DNA from: Lachnospiraceae bacterium
GTDB taxonomy: Bacteria; Bacillota; Clostridia; Lachnospirales; Lachnospiraceae
Length of the DNA stretch: 64,000 nucleotides
Direction of reading: 5' to 3'
Assembly (NCBI GenBank): GCA_015057325.1
Contig: SVEQ01000006.1
Span: forward strand, 137,324 to 201,323
The notes beneath the pieces are model-generated. The model was given only the letters and a program-made list of their open reading frames with translations. It was not told the origin of the DNA and ran no database searches. Position numbers and translations under genes: made by a program. Positions 1 through 9,262 of this stretch are shown here, in pieces; the stretch's first letter is position 1, and every line of letters starts with the position of its first letter.

Positions 1-300
1 AATTTTCTTGAGCAGGGCAAATATATGTCGGGAGCGAAACTCACATCAGGTACATACTATTTAAATGGTGATGCTAATTCAAAACAATACTATGTAGTAT
101 ATGATAATCAAATTGAATTTTCGGCTGAAAATGGTAATAAATGGTATTACAAAACATTATCTAAAGACGATGGTGATTATGTTTATTATGGCTATGGTTT
201 GAACGGAAATGGGTTTTCAGAAGGTATTGGTTTGAAATATACGAATGATAAGCTAATATCCGAGGTGGATGGTAGTACTTACATTTTGTGTGACAAGTAA
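1..300 (+). CDS. C-terminal part of an unidentified protein
   Basis: The reading frame is open from the first base of the window, so the ATG at 25 may be internal and the gene probably begins upstream. The visible 99 residues are rich in Tyr, Gly and Asn with short alternating beta-like segments, as in secreted or cell-wall-associated domains, and end in a short Lys tail. No family is recognised. It is followed by a rho-independent terminator, so this is the end of a transcription unit. Confidence 0.5.
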   Translation, partial: NFLEQGKYMSGAKLTSGTYYLNGDANSKQYYVVYDNQIEFSAENGNKWYYKTLSKDDGDYVYYGYGLNGNGFSEGIGLKYTNDKLISEVDGSTYILCDK

Positions 301-393
301 ATTGGTTCATATCACCTGTCTTTTATTTGTCGTTTACGCTCTGTACAGGTCGTTCGTGCAAAACCTCTTGTAAAATTAAATAGTAATAACTGA

Positions 394-446
394 AAAATCA
401 GTCTATCCGTACCTGGCTAAAGTACAAGGATGGACTGATTTTTTTA
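394..446 (+). terminator. Rho-independent terminator
   Basis: An AAATCAGTC-type arm at 394-403 pairs with GACTGATTT at 433-441, extended by ATCC/GGAT inside, and is followed by a run of T. It ends the transcript of the partial gene upstream and separates it from the ABC operon that starts at 533. The rest of 301-532 holds no gene that I can support. Confidence 0.8.
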
Positions 447-532
447 TTATTTAAGAATTTCTTTAAATTTTAATTTTATACTGTAGTTAAGTTAAGAAAC
501 TATGAGAAGAAAGTTTTTACAAGGAGGCAATT

Positions 533-1447
533 ATGTCAGAAGTAATAGTAGATGTGAAAAATCTTACAAAACAGTATGGAACGCAGCTCGCACTTGATAA
601 CATTTCATTTCAGATTAAGAAAGGAAGTATCGTTGGTCTTATCGGTCCTAACGGTGCAGGTAAGACTACCATAATGAAGATAATGGGTGGCCTTGCGTTT
701 CAGACAAGCGGAGAGCTTTCTATGTATGGGGCAAGTGATGAGAAAGGACTTAATCATGCAAGAACAAGAATGAGCTTTATGATTGAGACACCTTATGAAA
801 AGGATAAAATGACAGCAAGAGAGAATCTTGAAAAGCAGAGACTTCAAAAAGGTATTCCCGATAAGAAAAGAATAGATGAGGTGTTAGACATAGTTAATCT
901 TTCAGATACAGGCAAGAAGCTTGTTAAGAATTTCTCACTTGGTATGAGACAGCGACTGGGACTTGCCAATGCACTTATGGGAAAACCTGAGTTCATGGTA
1001 CTTGATGAACCGATTAACGGTCTTGATCCGGAGGGTATCGTCGAGATAAGAGAATTGTTTAGAAAGCTTAATAAGGAAGAGGATATTACGCTTGTAATTT
1101 CATCACATATCTTAAGCGAGTTGTCACTTCTTTGTACGGATTACATATTTATTAACCATGGTCAAATTAAGGGAGTGTTTACTGCTGATGAGCTTAAGGC
1201 GGCTTGCAGCGAGTACTATCATATCGACACGGACAATAACGAAAAAGCAAGTGCAATACTTATCAATAAATGTGGAATTGAAAAAGTGGAGGCACTAGAA
1301 GATGGAAGTCTTAGAATATATGACGGACTTGAGGATATAAGGAACATTTCAAAGACATTATATGAGAATGGAATCATTCCGATAGAACTTTCGAAGAATG
1401 AAGTTAATCTTGAGGATTACTACATGAAAATGGTACAGGGGGAGTAG
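533..1447 (+). CDS. ABC transporter ATP-binding protein
   Basis: ATPase subunit of an ABC-2-type (export) system, 304 residues. Walker A GPNGAGKTT is at residues 38-46, the signature is LGMRQRLGLA-like, and Walker B reads MVLDEPINGLDP, followed by the switch-region SSHIL. The ATG has a strong AAGGAGG site 5 bases upstream. The two downstream genes encode hydrophobic subunits, and the layout matches small bacitracin/lantibiotic-immunity or drug-export ABC systems (ATPase plus two permeases). The C-terminal third is a family-typical extension after the ATPase core. Cytoplasmic, acting at the membrane. The substrate cannot be inferred. Confidence 0.9.
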   Translation: MSEVIVDVKNLTKQYGTQLALDNISFQIKKGSIVGLIGPNGAGKTTIMKIMGGLAFQTSGELSMYGASDEKGLNHARTRMSFMIETPYEKDKMTARENLEKQRLQKGIPDKKRIDEVLDIVNLSDTGKKLVKNFSLGMRQRLGLANALMGKPEFMVLDEPINGLDPEGIVEIRELFRKLNKEEDITLVISSHILSELSLLCTDYIFINHGQIKGVFTADELKAACSEYYHIDTDNNEKASAILINKCGIEKVEALEDGSLRIYDGLEDIRNISKTLYENGIIPIELSKNEVNLEDYYMKMVQGE

Positions 1448-1449
1448 AT

Positions 1450-2250
1450 ATGTATAACATTGTTAAATCTTTAAACTACAGTGCCCGCCGTGATACGACC
1501 ATTATAATAACAATAATCTCAATGTTAGGTATTCCTGCATTTGTTGCGTATCTTAGTGGAATGCTTAATGGTGACTCGATGCAAAAAATGACACCGTCGG
1601 CATATTTTGGCGGACAGACTATGGGTACGGTTTTTGTGTTTACGTGTTTTGGAATAATGATTCTTGCCTGTAAGCTTTGCGCGGGTGATGCATCGGATAA
1701 GACGATTAATTATGAGTTTTTGGCAGGACATAGCAGAGTAAGCATATTTGCAGGAAGAATGGTGGCAGGATTTCTTTGGGGAGCGGTACTTAACTTCATA
1801 ATAATGATGGTTCCGGTAGTTGTTTTTGAGATGCTTTACGGCTGGGGATTGGAAACTGATAAGACAGAGGTACTTATACGCTGCGGACTTGTGTTTTTTG
1901 CAATAGTAAGATTTACGGCATACAGCATGATGTTAGCAACAATTACAAGAAGTGCCGGCAAGGGAATAGCACTCGGCTATGCAACGCTTATGGTTATTGC
2001 CGTGGTACAGTCGATTCTTGAAGAAATGTTGGATATAGTAGTTGTTTATCCGACAGCATTTACTAATGCGTGCTTCCTGCTTATTTCCGAAAACTCCAGA
2101 AATGTTGTTATAGACGGAAAGACGGTTATGCTATTTGATACTTCGGTTACATCGGATATGGCAGTTAAGACTATTATTGTATCGCTTCTGTTTACTGCGG
2201 TTTATATGATAATTACATATGTGAATTTCAAGAAGAAGGATAGGGATTAG
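1450..2250 (+). CDS. ABC-2-type transporter permease
   Basis: Integral membrane protein of 266 residues with about six hydrophobic segments; starts 2 bases after the ATPase stop, with a GGGGGAG site inside the end of that gene, so the two are translationally coupled. The motif NYEFLAGHSR near residue 90 is repeated in the next gene as NYEILSGHSR, showing that the two permeases are paralogues that probably form a heterodimeric channel. No large extracellular domain is visible. Confidence 0.85.
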   Translation: MYNIVKSLNYSARRDTTIIITIISMLGIPAFVAYLSGMLNGDSMQKMTPSAYFGGQTMGTVFVFTCFGIMILACKLCAGDASDKTINYEFLAGHSRVSIFAGRMVAGFLWGAVLNFIIMMVPVVVFEMLYGWGLETDKTEVLIRCGLVFFAIVRFTAYSMMLATITRSAGKGIALGYATLMVIAVVQSILEEMLDIVVVYPTAFTNACFLLISENSRNVVIDGKTVMLFDTSVTSDMAVKTIIVSLLFTAVYMIITYVNFKKKDRD

Positions 2251-2326
2251 TTAGGAGATTATCATATATTAGAACAGCAGTTGGATATAGCAATGTGGAT
2301 AGCGCGTTAAGAAAAGAGGATGGTTT

Positions 2327-3103
2327 ATGAAAAATATAATGAAATCAATAGGCTATGAAGTGCTGCATAGTAAAATGCTTGTCAGGCTGTATATATTATT
2401 TGTAGCACTTATGGTACTTACTACTATGTTGAATACAGACAGCTCCGGAGTGAGTGCTATGCTTGCAGGTAATGATGGTACTTCGTATGAGTTTCCGATG
2501 CTCATAGTTGCAATAATTGTGGGAGTTATTTGCGGAAGTGATTTTAATGATAAGGTTGCAAATTATGAGATATTATCAGGTCACTCGCGAAAGACTGTAT
2601 TTTTTGCAAGAGCATTGATGGCTGTATGTATTTCGTCGGTTCTTGCGACAGTGTTATGCTTTGTTCCGATAATTGTCGGCAGCGCAATATTTGGGTGGGG
2701 TAACAAACTTGTATTCTCGGATTTGATTATTAGAAATCTACTTTTGATTTTTCCGTTTGCGCGATTGACAGCATTTCTTGTGGTTGTAACCTTTATTGTC
2801 AAAAATCCGTATGTAATTATGGCGTCAGGCTTTGTGATTATGCTTGGCGGAGGCATACTTGGAGATTTGGTTGGTGATGGGAAAAATTGTTTCATCAGTA
2901 TATATAACATGAAATATTTATGTAGTTATGAAGGCTGGAATACTTATAACCTCGACCCGGTAAAAGGCGTCGTCGAATACTACGCCTACAACAGCACCGT
3001 CACCTCATCTCTCGTCCTCGGCACTGTGTTCGCCTCTATAATCATGATTATATTCTATCTGTTCATGGGGTATGCATTGTTCCGTAGAGACGAGTTGAAT
3101 TAA
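2327..3103 (+). CDS. ABC-2-type transporter permease, paralogue of the preceding gene
   Basis: Membrane protein of 258 residues with about six hydrophobic stretches and the shared NYEILSGHSRKTVFFAR motif following the second membrane segment. GAGGATGG precedes the ATG. It completes an ATPase-permease-permease export operon (533-3103). The last 50 codons (2950-3050) use noticeably more C-ending codons than the rest of the gene, which may reflect a local recombination patch. The substrate is unknown. Confidence 0.85.
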   Translation: MKNIMKSIGYEVLHSKMLVRLYILFVALMVLTTMLNTDSSGVSAMLAGNDGTSYEFPMLIVAIIVGVICGSDFNDKVANYEILSGHSRKTVFFARALMAVCISSVLATVLCFVPIIVGSAIFGWGNKLVFSDLIIRNLLLIFPFARLTAFLVVVTFIVKNPYVIMASGFVIMLGGGILGDLVGDGKNCFISIYNMKYLCSYEGWNTYNLDPVKGVVEYYAYNSTVTSSLVLGTVFASIIMIIFYLFMGYALFRRDELN

Positions 3104-3138
3104 TACAAAGAATGTCTGATTTTATTGAATTTGTAACT

Positions 3139-3282
3139 GGTTTGTGAATGCTATGTAGTTTCCATAAACAGACCGTTTATGAACGTCGGTACTTAGTGAG
3201 CATGAAGTGCGAACTTAGTACCGCTACGTGAATAACCGAGCGAGAGCGTGTCTGTGTTGGAACTGCATAGTATTCACAAACC
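3139..3282. repeat. Structured intergenic repeat, copy 1
   Basis: About 144 bases with long terminal inverted arms (3139-3163 pairing with 3259-3282), an inner ACAGAC/GTCTGT pair, and a central hairpin (GGTACT...AGTACC, 3188-3222) capped by GCAT-GAA-GTGC. The same layout recurs at 8357-8552 with compensating base changes. It lies between the ABC permease and the S41 peptidase. The conserved core reads about the same in both copies while the outer arms differ in sequence but still pair. I know no named family for it. Confidence 0.75.
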
Positions 3283-3309
3283 TGAATAATGTAAAAGAAA
3301 GGAATAATT

Positions 3310-5100
3310 ATGGATATTTCATTCACTATAATAGAATTAATCATGATGGCACTTCTTTTTGTAGTCGCGCAGCAGTCCGAAAAGAAGCCTAATAATATGT
3401 GGCGACTTCTTTACGTCGCACCAGCATTTATAGCGGTAATAATGGTACTGCTTATCGGCTTTGACGTGCATCATACAGGAATATATGTTGCTGCCTTTGT
3501 GCAGATTTGTGCTCTTTTTGCGGATAAGGTAAGGGCTAAACAGATATTGGCCGTGTGTTCGGTAGCTTTGATTGCGGTAAGCTTTGCGCTTATCACGCTC
3601 TCGTCAAATTACCACAGAGAAGCATACTATGCGGATTTTGAAAAAACATTTAATGCCATGAAAGAGCATTATGTGCTTGACAAGGAAAAGGGGATTGACT
3701 GGAACGGGCTTTATGCTAAGTATGATCCACTTTTCAAAGAAGTTGATAAGACACAGGATTATGTGAAAAATTATCAGGTATGGCAACAGTTTTGCGGAGA
3801 GTTTTATGATGGACACGTAGGATACCGGATGAGCAGTGATGGCCTTTTTCGCTATGCATTTTGCAAGTCGTATGGCAATGATTACGGACTTTCTCTTGCA
3901 AGACTTTCAACCGGGGAGTTTGTGGCAATAAATGTTGAAGGGTATGACAACTCATATTCTGTTGACAATAAAGACAAAGATGATGTTGGTTTTTACATGG
4001 TGAAGAAGGTCTTTGATTGTAAGGATGCGGATAAACTTACTCTTAAAAATGCAGGAATTAAAAACGGTACAATAATTACAAAATGGAACGGCAAGCCGAT
4101 AGATGAATACTATGACGAGATTAAATATTATATGGAGCAGTATCCGGTAAGGGAAAATGAAGAGTTCTATCTTCCTATGTATGTTGCAGGTATTGGTCGT
4201 GATATGGATTACGGAGTAACTTATGTGCCCGGTGAAACATATGAAAATGTCGAAGGGAAAGAAATGACGGATGCGCCGGTGGCTGATATAACATTTATAG
4301 ATGAATCCGGAGAAGAAAAAACAATAACAGCACCTTGCCTTGGCTCCTATATGATGAGAATGTATGATACTAATAAAAAACTCGATGATGGAGTTAATAT
4401 TACCAATCTTAAGTGGCAAAAGATTAATGATGACACATATATTATCCGTATAAGCGAGATGGCTTATGATCAGGAAACATATAGTGGAACAGATTTCACC
4501 GAAATGACTGATAAATTAAGAGGAGAGGTGGAAGCGCTTAAGAAAGAAGGTGTTAAGAATATAGTATTTGACCTTCGCTCAAACGGAGGAGGAAGCCCAT
4601 ACTTTGTAGAGGGAATTGCATGTCTTTTTGCACCAAAGGGTGAACACCTTACATATTACAGTGCGGTTATTAATGAGGATACGGCAACCTTTGAGCGAGG
4701 AGAGGACGGAAAGTATATAATGGGAACGCCTTCCTCTTATGTGGGCGAGGACTTGTGGCATGATGGCAATATCATTTTGCTTGTAAATGCCAAGACGGTA
4801 AGTGCGGGGGATGATATGACTTATATGATGGGTGATTTCCCTAATGTTAAGGTCATCGGACTTACAAGCAGTAACAGCTCATGCCAGGCGGTTAAGGTTT
4901 TGATGCTTAATGAAGGAGAGATTTCATTTTCGGCGGTTCCAAATCTTCTTCCAAATGGTGAAATTGCTATCGATACCTATACAGATCATGTTGGAAGGAC
5001 GCCTTTTGATGAGAAAATCCCTTTTGATGAAAATGTTATTGAGAGTATTTTTGATAAAGGAGAAGATTGCCTACTTAATTACGCGGTAAATGCATTTTAA
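3310..5100 (+). CDS. S41 family (C-terminal processing) peptidase, membrane anchored
   Basis: 596 residues. Four hydrophobic segments in the first ~100 residues anchor it; the long middle part contains a PDZ-like segment; the C-terminal TSPc-like domain has the VFDLRSNGGG strand and the nucleophile region VSAGDD, with Ser498 as the likely catalytic residue. These are marks of tail-specific serine proteases that act outside the membrane. The start follows AAAGGAA. It stands alone between two intergenic regions. The substrate is unknown; the N-terminal membrane bundle is longer than in ordinary CtpA proteins, so a sensory or regulatory role is possible. Confidence 0.8.
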   Translation: MDISFTIIELIMMALLFVVAQQSEKKPNNMWRLLYVAPAFIAVIMVLLIGFDVHHTGIYVAAFVQICALFADKVRAKQILAVCSVALIAVSFALITLSSNYHREAYYADFEKTFNAMKEHYVLDKEKGIDWNGLYAKYDPLFKEVDKTQDYVKNYQVWQQFCGEFYDGHVGYRMSSDGLFRYAFCKSYGNDYGLSLARLSTGEFVAINVEGYDNSYSVDNKDKDDVGFYMVKKVFDCKDADKLTLKNAGIKNGTIITKWNGKPIDEYYDEIKYYMEQYPVRENEEFYLPMYVAGIGRDMDYGVTYVPGETYENVEGKEMTDAPVADITFIDESGEEKTITAPCLGSYMMRMYDTNKKLDDGVNITNLKWQKINDDTYIIRISEMAYDQETYSGTDFTEMTDKLRGEVEALKKEGVKNIVFDLRSNGGGSPYFVEGIACLFAPKGEHLTYYSAVINEDTATFERGEDGKYIMGTPSSYVGEDLWHDGNIILLVNAKTVSAGDDMTYMMGDFPNVKVIGLTSSNSSCQAVKVLMLNEGEISFSAVPNLLPNGEIAIDTYTDHVGRTPFDEKIPFDENVIESIFDKGEDCLLNYAVNAF

Positions 5101-5164
5101 TTACTTAATAATACAAAATAATCGTAAAAATTAATACTTTTTGAAAGGATTATTCCCTTGTTTC

Positions 5165-5245
5165 ATACCTCCTGTCGTGTTAGAATTTTCCCATTCTTAT
5201 AATTATGTTAGTGTGGGGAGATACTAATAACACGTAAGGAGGTAT
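5165..5245 (+). promoter_or_regulatory. Inverted repeat that can hide the trxB ribosome site
   Basis: ATACCTCCT..CGTGTTAG at 5165-5183 is complementary to CTAATAACACG..AGGAGGTAT at 5224-5245, so the GGAGG of trxB would be buried in the stem if both arms are in the mRNA. A TATAAT sequence in the loop (about 5198) is an alternative: if transcription starts there, only the right arm is transcribed and the repeat would be a DNA operator instead. The sequence cannot decide between the two. Confidence 0.5.
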
Positions 5246-5249
5246 TTTT

Positions 5250-6149
5250 ATGTACGACATCGTTATTATCGGTAGTGGTCCGGCAGGACTTTCTGCTGCG
5301 GTGTATGCAAAACGTGCAGGTCTTTCGGTTGTGATTGTAGAGAAAACTTTCTACGGAACCGGACAGGTTGCAGAGAGCAGTCAGGTGGACAATTATTTGG
5401 GTCTCCCTGAAACAAATGGTTTTGACCTTGGAGAGAAGTTTAGAAGCCATGCAGAAAACTTCGGAACAGAGTTTATTACAGGTGAAGCAGTAGGCTTTGA
5501 GAAAAAGGACAATACTTGGATTGTCAAATTAAAAGATGAGAGTACGCTTGAAACAAAGACCGTAATATATGCGGCAGGTGCGGTTCATCGCCACCTCGGT
5601 ATTCCGGGTGAAAATGATCTCGCTGCAAAGGGCGTTTCTTACTGTGCTACATGTGATGGTTCATTTTTTAAGGGACGTACGGTAGCTGTTGTAGGCGGTG
5701 GTGACACTGCACTTGATGATGCGCTTTATCTTTCTAAGTTGGCAGCAAAAGTGTATGTGGTTCACAGACGTGATGAGTTTAGAGGAAGCAAGTCAACGGT
5801 TGAGAAGTTGAAGGCTGCTGAGAATGTTGAATTGGTGCTTAGCGCTGTTCCTTCGAAAGTTTGCGGTGAGGATTCCGTTACGGGACTTACCTTAGCAGAC
5901 GGAAGAACTTTGGAAGTTGACGGTGTATTTATTGCAGTTGGAATGATTCCGCTTACCAAAATTGTTGACGGTGTTGTGGAACTTGATGAGGCGGGATACG
6001 TTAAGGCAGATGAAACTTGCGTGACTTCTGAGGCAGGTTTTTATGCAGCAGGTGACGTGAGAACAAAATCACTTAGACAGGTGGTAACAGCAGTTGCTGA
6101 CGGTGCGTGTGCAGTTACAAGTGCAGAGCACTATATTAACAATGATTAA
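5250..6149 (+). CDS. trxB: Thioredoxin reductase
   Basis: FAD/NADPH-dependent disulfide reductase of 299 residues, the usual size. It has the N-terminal FAD-binding GSGPAGLSAA, the redox-active CATC at Cys132 and Cys135, the NADPH-binding GGGDTALDDA, and the C-terminal GDV motif of FAD binding. It recycles oxidised thioredoxin (or a related small redox protein) in the cytoplasm. A very strong AAGGAGGT site precedes the ATG and lies in an inverted repeat. It is monocistronic or read with the GH3 gene 57 bases downstream. Confidence 0.92.
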   Translation: MYDIVIIGSGPAGLSAAVYAKRAGLSVVIVEKTFYGTGQVAESSQVDNYLGLPETNGFDLGEKFRSHAENFGTEFITGEAVGFEKKDNTWIVKLKDESTLETKTVIYAAGAVHRHLGIPGENDLAAKGVSYCATCDGSFFKGRTVAVVGGGDTALDDALYLSKLAAKVYVVHRRDEFRGSKSTVEKLKAAENVELVLSAVPSKVCGEDSVTGLTLADGRTLEVDGVFIAVGMIPLTKIVDGVVELDEAGYVKADETCVTSEAGFYAAGDVRTKSLRQVVTAVADGACAVTSAEHYINND

Positions 6150-6206
6150 AATCACTGATGTTTTACGTTTATATTTAGGCGTTTTGAGGTTAGGGAGATA
6201 GATATA

Positions 6207-8354
6207 ATGAACAAAGAGTTTAAGAAAATTGCAGAAGAGTTGGTAGATAAGATGACTCTTGAAGAAGCAGCGGGACAGATACGTTATGACAGCCCGGCTA
6301 TAGAGAGACTTAATATACCATCTTATAACTGGTGGGGAGAGGGCCTTCACGGTCTGGCAAGAGCAGGAACATCAACGGTCTTCCCACAGTCGATAGCGTT
6401 GGCTGCAATGTTTGACAAAGATACATTATACAGAATCGGACAGGTTATTTCGACAGAAGCAAGAGCGAAATACAATGAGTCCAGAAAACGCGATGACAGA
6501 GATTTATATAAAAACATAACGATGTGGTCGCCTAACATTAACATCTTTCGTGATGCGCGTTGGGGACGAGGGCAGGAGACCTACGGCGAGGACCCGTACC
6601 TTACAGCCAGACTTGGAGTCGCATTTATCAAGGGACTTCAAGGTGAAGGGCATTATATTAAGACAGCAGCGTGCGCCAAACATTTTGCGGCCCATTCGGG
6701 GCCGGAGGCAACAAGGCACGGGTTCAATGCTGTAGCATCTAAGAAGGATATAGAGGAAACCTACATACCGGCATTTAAGGCGGCGGTGACGGAAGCTGAT
6801 GTGTGCGGAGTTATGGGTGCTTACAACAGACTTAACGGCGAACCGACATGTGCAAGCAGTTTCCTGATGGATACGCTTAAGAATAAATGGCATTTTGACG
6901 GATACTTTGTTTCTGATTTCCTTGCACTTATGGATTTTCATGAGGCACATAAGGTAACAAACAATGTTGAAGAGACAGTCGCAATGGCACTCAAAGCCGG
7001 TTGCGATGTCAATGCCGGATATGCATACAGAAGTGTGATGAGTGCTTACGAACAGGGACTTATTACAGAGGAAGAAATAAGAAATGCTGCAAAGAACGCA
7101 TACAAGGTTCGAGCGGCGCTTGGAATGTTTGAAGAATCAACAGAGTATGACAGTCTGGGAGTTCTTGATATTGATACCGATGAGTCAGCGAAACTTTCGT
7201 ATGAAGCAAGTACCAAATCGGTTGTGATGCTTAAGAATGACGGAGTGCTTCCGCTTGACAGAAGCAAAGTGAAGACAATCGGAGTGATTGGGCCTACTGC
7301 AACTTCCGTTAAAGTTCTTGAAGGCAACTACAACGGATTGTCATCAAGATACATAACGAACCTTGACGGCATAAGACAAGCAGCCGGCAATGACATAAGA
7401 GTATTGTATTCGGAAGGGGCGCATTTATTTGAAGACAGAGTTCAGCCGTTGGCACTTCCGGATGACAGATTAAGCGAGGCTGAAGCGGTTGCGCAGGCGA
7501 GCGATGTTGTCATACTTTGCGTGGGACTTGACACTTCGATAGAAGGTGAAGAAGGTGATACCGGTAATGCATTTGCTGCGGGCGATAAGACGTCACTTTT
7601 CCTGCCGGAGTCACAGCAGAAATTAGTAAGAGTAGTCGCAAAATGTGGCAAACCTGTTGTTGTGGTTTGCAACACGGGTAGCGCGATAGATTTCTCGTTT
7701 GAAGAGGAACATTTTAACGCGATACTTCAGTGTTGGTACAGCGGACAGCATGGCGGCAAAGCTGTGGCGGATATGCTTTTTGGTGATGTGTGTCCTTCTG
7801 GCAAACTTCCGGTAACATTCTACTATGATGATACGCAGCCACCGATGGAGGACTACAGCATGAAGGGAAGAACCTACAGATATATTAAGGGCGAGCCTCT
7901 GTATCCTTTCGGCTACGGATTATCATATACAGATTTTGAATATTCAAAGCTATGCGTCAGCGAAGATGGTCATAGCATAACAATAAATGTAAAAAATACG
8001 GGACAATTCGATGCGGACGAAGTCGTGGAACTATACGTCGACAAACAGCCTGCGGAGAAGCTTGATAACGGAAACAACAATATTGCAGACCTTAACAAGC
8101 TATTGATTCCGGATAATCAACCACATTTTTCTCTTTGCGGATTTGAAAGAGTATCGGTGGGTGCAGGTAAGGAGGTGACCGTCAACATACCTGTTCCGGA
8201 CGAGGCTTATGAAACCGTATTGGAAGATGGACAAAGAGTAACACTTAAGGGAACATATACCTTCTATGTCGGAGGAACCCAACCCGACTCACGAAGCACC
8301 ACCCTCACAGGCAAGACCAGTCTTGTCTGCGAGTTTATTAAAGAAAACTTTTAA
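6207..8354 (+). CDS. Glycoside hydrolase family 3, beta-xylosidase/beta-glucosidase type
   Basis: 715 residues, full length for GH3. The N-terminal barrel has the NWWGEGLHG motif typical of the xylan beta-xylosidase branch, the RWGRGQETYGEDP strand, KHFAAHS, and the nucleophile in FVSDF (Asp237). The second alpha/beta domain starts near residue 330 and a fibronectin III-like domain forms the C-terminus. No signal peptide, so it should act in the cytoplasm on imported oligosaccharides. The downstream aldolase and isomerase genes fit pentose or hexose use. Exact substrate specificity cannot be read from sequence. Confidence 0.88.
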   Translation: MNKEFKKIAEELVDKMTLEEAAGQIRYDSPAIERLNIPSYNWWGEGLHGLARAGTSTVFPQSIALAAMFDKDTLYRIGQVISTEARAKYNESRKRDDRDLYKNITMWSPNINIFRDARWGRGQETYGEDPYLTARLGVAFIKGLQGEGHYIKTAACAKHFAAHSGPEATRHGFNAVASKKDIEETYIPAFKAAVTEADVCGVMGAYNRLNGEPTCASSFLMDTLKNKWHFDGYFVSDFLALMDFHEAHKVTNNVEETVAMALKAGCDVNAGYAYRSVMSAYEQGLITEEEIRNAAKNAYKVRAALGMFEESTEYDSLGVLDIDTDESAKLSYEASTKSVVMLKNDGVLPLDRSKVKTIGVIGPTATSVKVLEGNYNGLSSRYITNLDGIRQAAGNDIRVLYSEGAHLFEDRVQPLALPDDRLSEAEAVAQASDVVILCVGLDTSIEGEEGDTGNAFAAGDKTSLFLPESQQKLVRVVAKCGKPVVVVCNTGSAIDFSFEEEHFNAILQCWYSGQHGGKAVADMLFGDVCPSGKLPVTFYYDDTQPPMEDYSMKGRTYRYIKGEPLYPFGYGLSYTDFEYSKLCVSEDGHSITINVKNTGQFDADEVVELYVDKQPAEKLDNGNNNIADLNKLLIPDNQPHFSLCGFERVSVGAGKEVTVNIPVPDEAYETVLEDGQRVTLKGTYTFYVGGTQPDSRSTTLTGKTSLVCEFIKENF

Positions 8355-8356
8355 TA

Positions 8357-8552
8357 CAATTGCGAAAACAACGAAAAATGCAACGCATTGTGTGTATTAT
8401 ACAGAATCCAAAAACAGACCCTTTGTGACCGCCGGTACTTAACGAACACGAAGTGTGAGTTTAGTACCGCTGCGTGAACAACGGAGCGGGAGCGTGTCTG
8501 TGTTGGAACTGTATAATATACACAAAAGCTGGAAAAAGTAGTTTCGCAATTG
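8357..8552. repeat. Structured intergenic repeat, copy 2 (longer outer stem)
   Basis: Same architecture as 3139-3282. Core arms TGTATTATACAG (about 8392-8403) pair with CTGTATAATATACA, the GGTACT/AGTACC hairpin carries AAC/GTT where copy 1 has AGT/ACT, and its tip is ACAC-GAA-GTGT. An additional distal arm CAATTGCGAAA (8357-8367) pairs with TTTCGCAATTG (8542-8552). It fills the gap between the GH3 gene and the aldolase gene, so it would be in the mRNA if they are co-transcribed. Confidence 0.75.
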
Positions 8553-8583
8553 GATGAAAAACTTATAAAAAGGAGACAAGACT

Positions 8584-9237
8584 ATGAAATTTTTTATTGA
8601 CACAGCAAACGTAGACGATATCAGAAAGGCCAACGACATGGGCGTTATTTGCGGAGTAACAACCAACCCTTCGCTTATTGCAAAAGAGGGAAGAGATTTC
8701 AACGAAGTGATTAAGGAAATTACATCCATTGTTGACGGTCCTATAAGTGGAGAAGTTAAGGCCACCACAGTTGACGCAGAGGGCATGATTAATGAAGGTC
8801 GTGAGATTGCAAAGATTCATCCTAACATGGTTGTTAAGATTCCTATGACAGCAGAGGGACTTAAAGCGGTTAAGACACTTTCGGCAGAGGGAATTAAGAC
8901 AAATGTAACTTTAATATTCTCAGCTAATCAGGCACTTCTTGCAGCAAGAGCAGGTGCAACTTATGTATCACCTTTCCTTGGAAGACTTGATGATATTAAC
9001 CAACCGGGTATCAACCTTATCGAGGACATCGTTCAGATTTTTGAAAACTATGGAATTGAGACAGAAATTATTGCGGCAAGTGTAAGAAATACAATGCACG
9101 TTATGGATTGCGCACTTGCAGGTGCTGACATTGCAACAGTTCCATACAAAGTAATAGAGCAAATGATCAATCATCCGCTTACAGACCAGGGAATTGAGAA
9201 ATTCCAGAAGGATTATAAGGCAGTATTTGGAGAGTAA
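8584..9237 (+). CDS. fsa: Fructose-6-phosphate aldolase / small transaldolase-like protein
   Basis: 217 residues, the length of the FSA/TalC subgroup. It starts [13 protein letters not shown], contains the [10 protein letters not shown] strand, and has the Schiff-base lysine in MVVKIPMT (Lys85). It performs reversible aldol cleavage or transfer on C3/C6 sugars (fructose-6-phosphate, sedoheptulose-7-phosphate) in the cytoplasm; family members differ in whether they are true transaldolases. Strong AAGGAGA site. It lies 25 bases upstream of the isomerase gene, forming an operon. Confidence 0.9.
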   Translation: MKFFIDTANVDDIRKANDMGVICGVTTNPSLIAKEGRDFNEVIKEITSIVDGPISGEVKATTVDAEGMINEGREIAKIHPNMVVKIPMTAEGLKAVKTLSAEGIKTNVTLIFSANQALLAARAGATYVSPFLGRLDDINQPGINLIEDIVQIFENYGIETEIIAASVRNTMHVMDCALAGADIATVPYKVIEQMINHPLTDQGIEKFQKDYKAVFGE

Positions 9238-9262
9238 TTAACATATTAAGGAGGATTTTATT

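Noticed and set aside
605-847. Antisense ORFs inside the ABC ATPase gene and many similar minus-strand frames elsewhere
   Set aside because: They lack ribosome sites and family motifs and lie completely inside well-supported genes.
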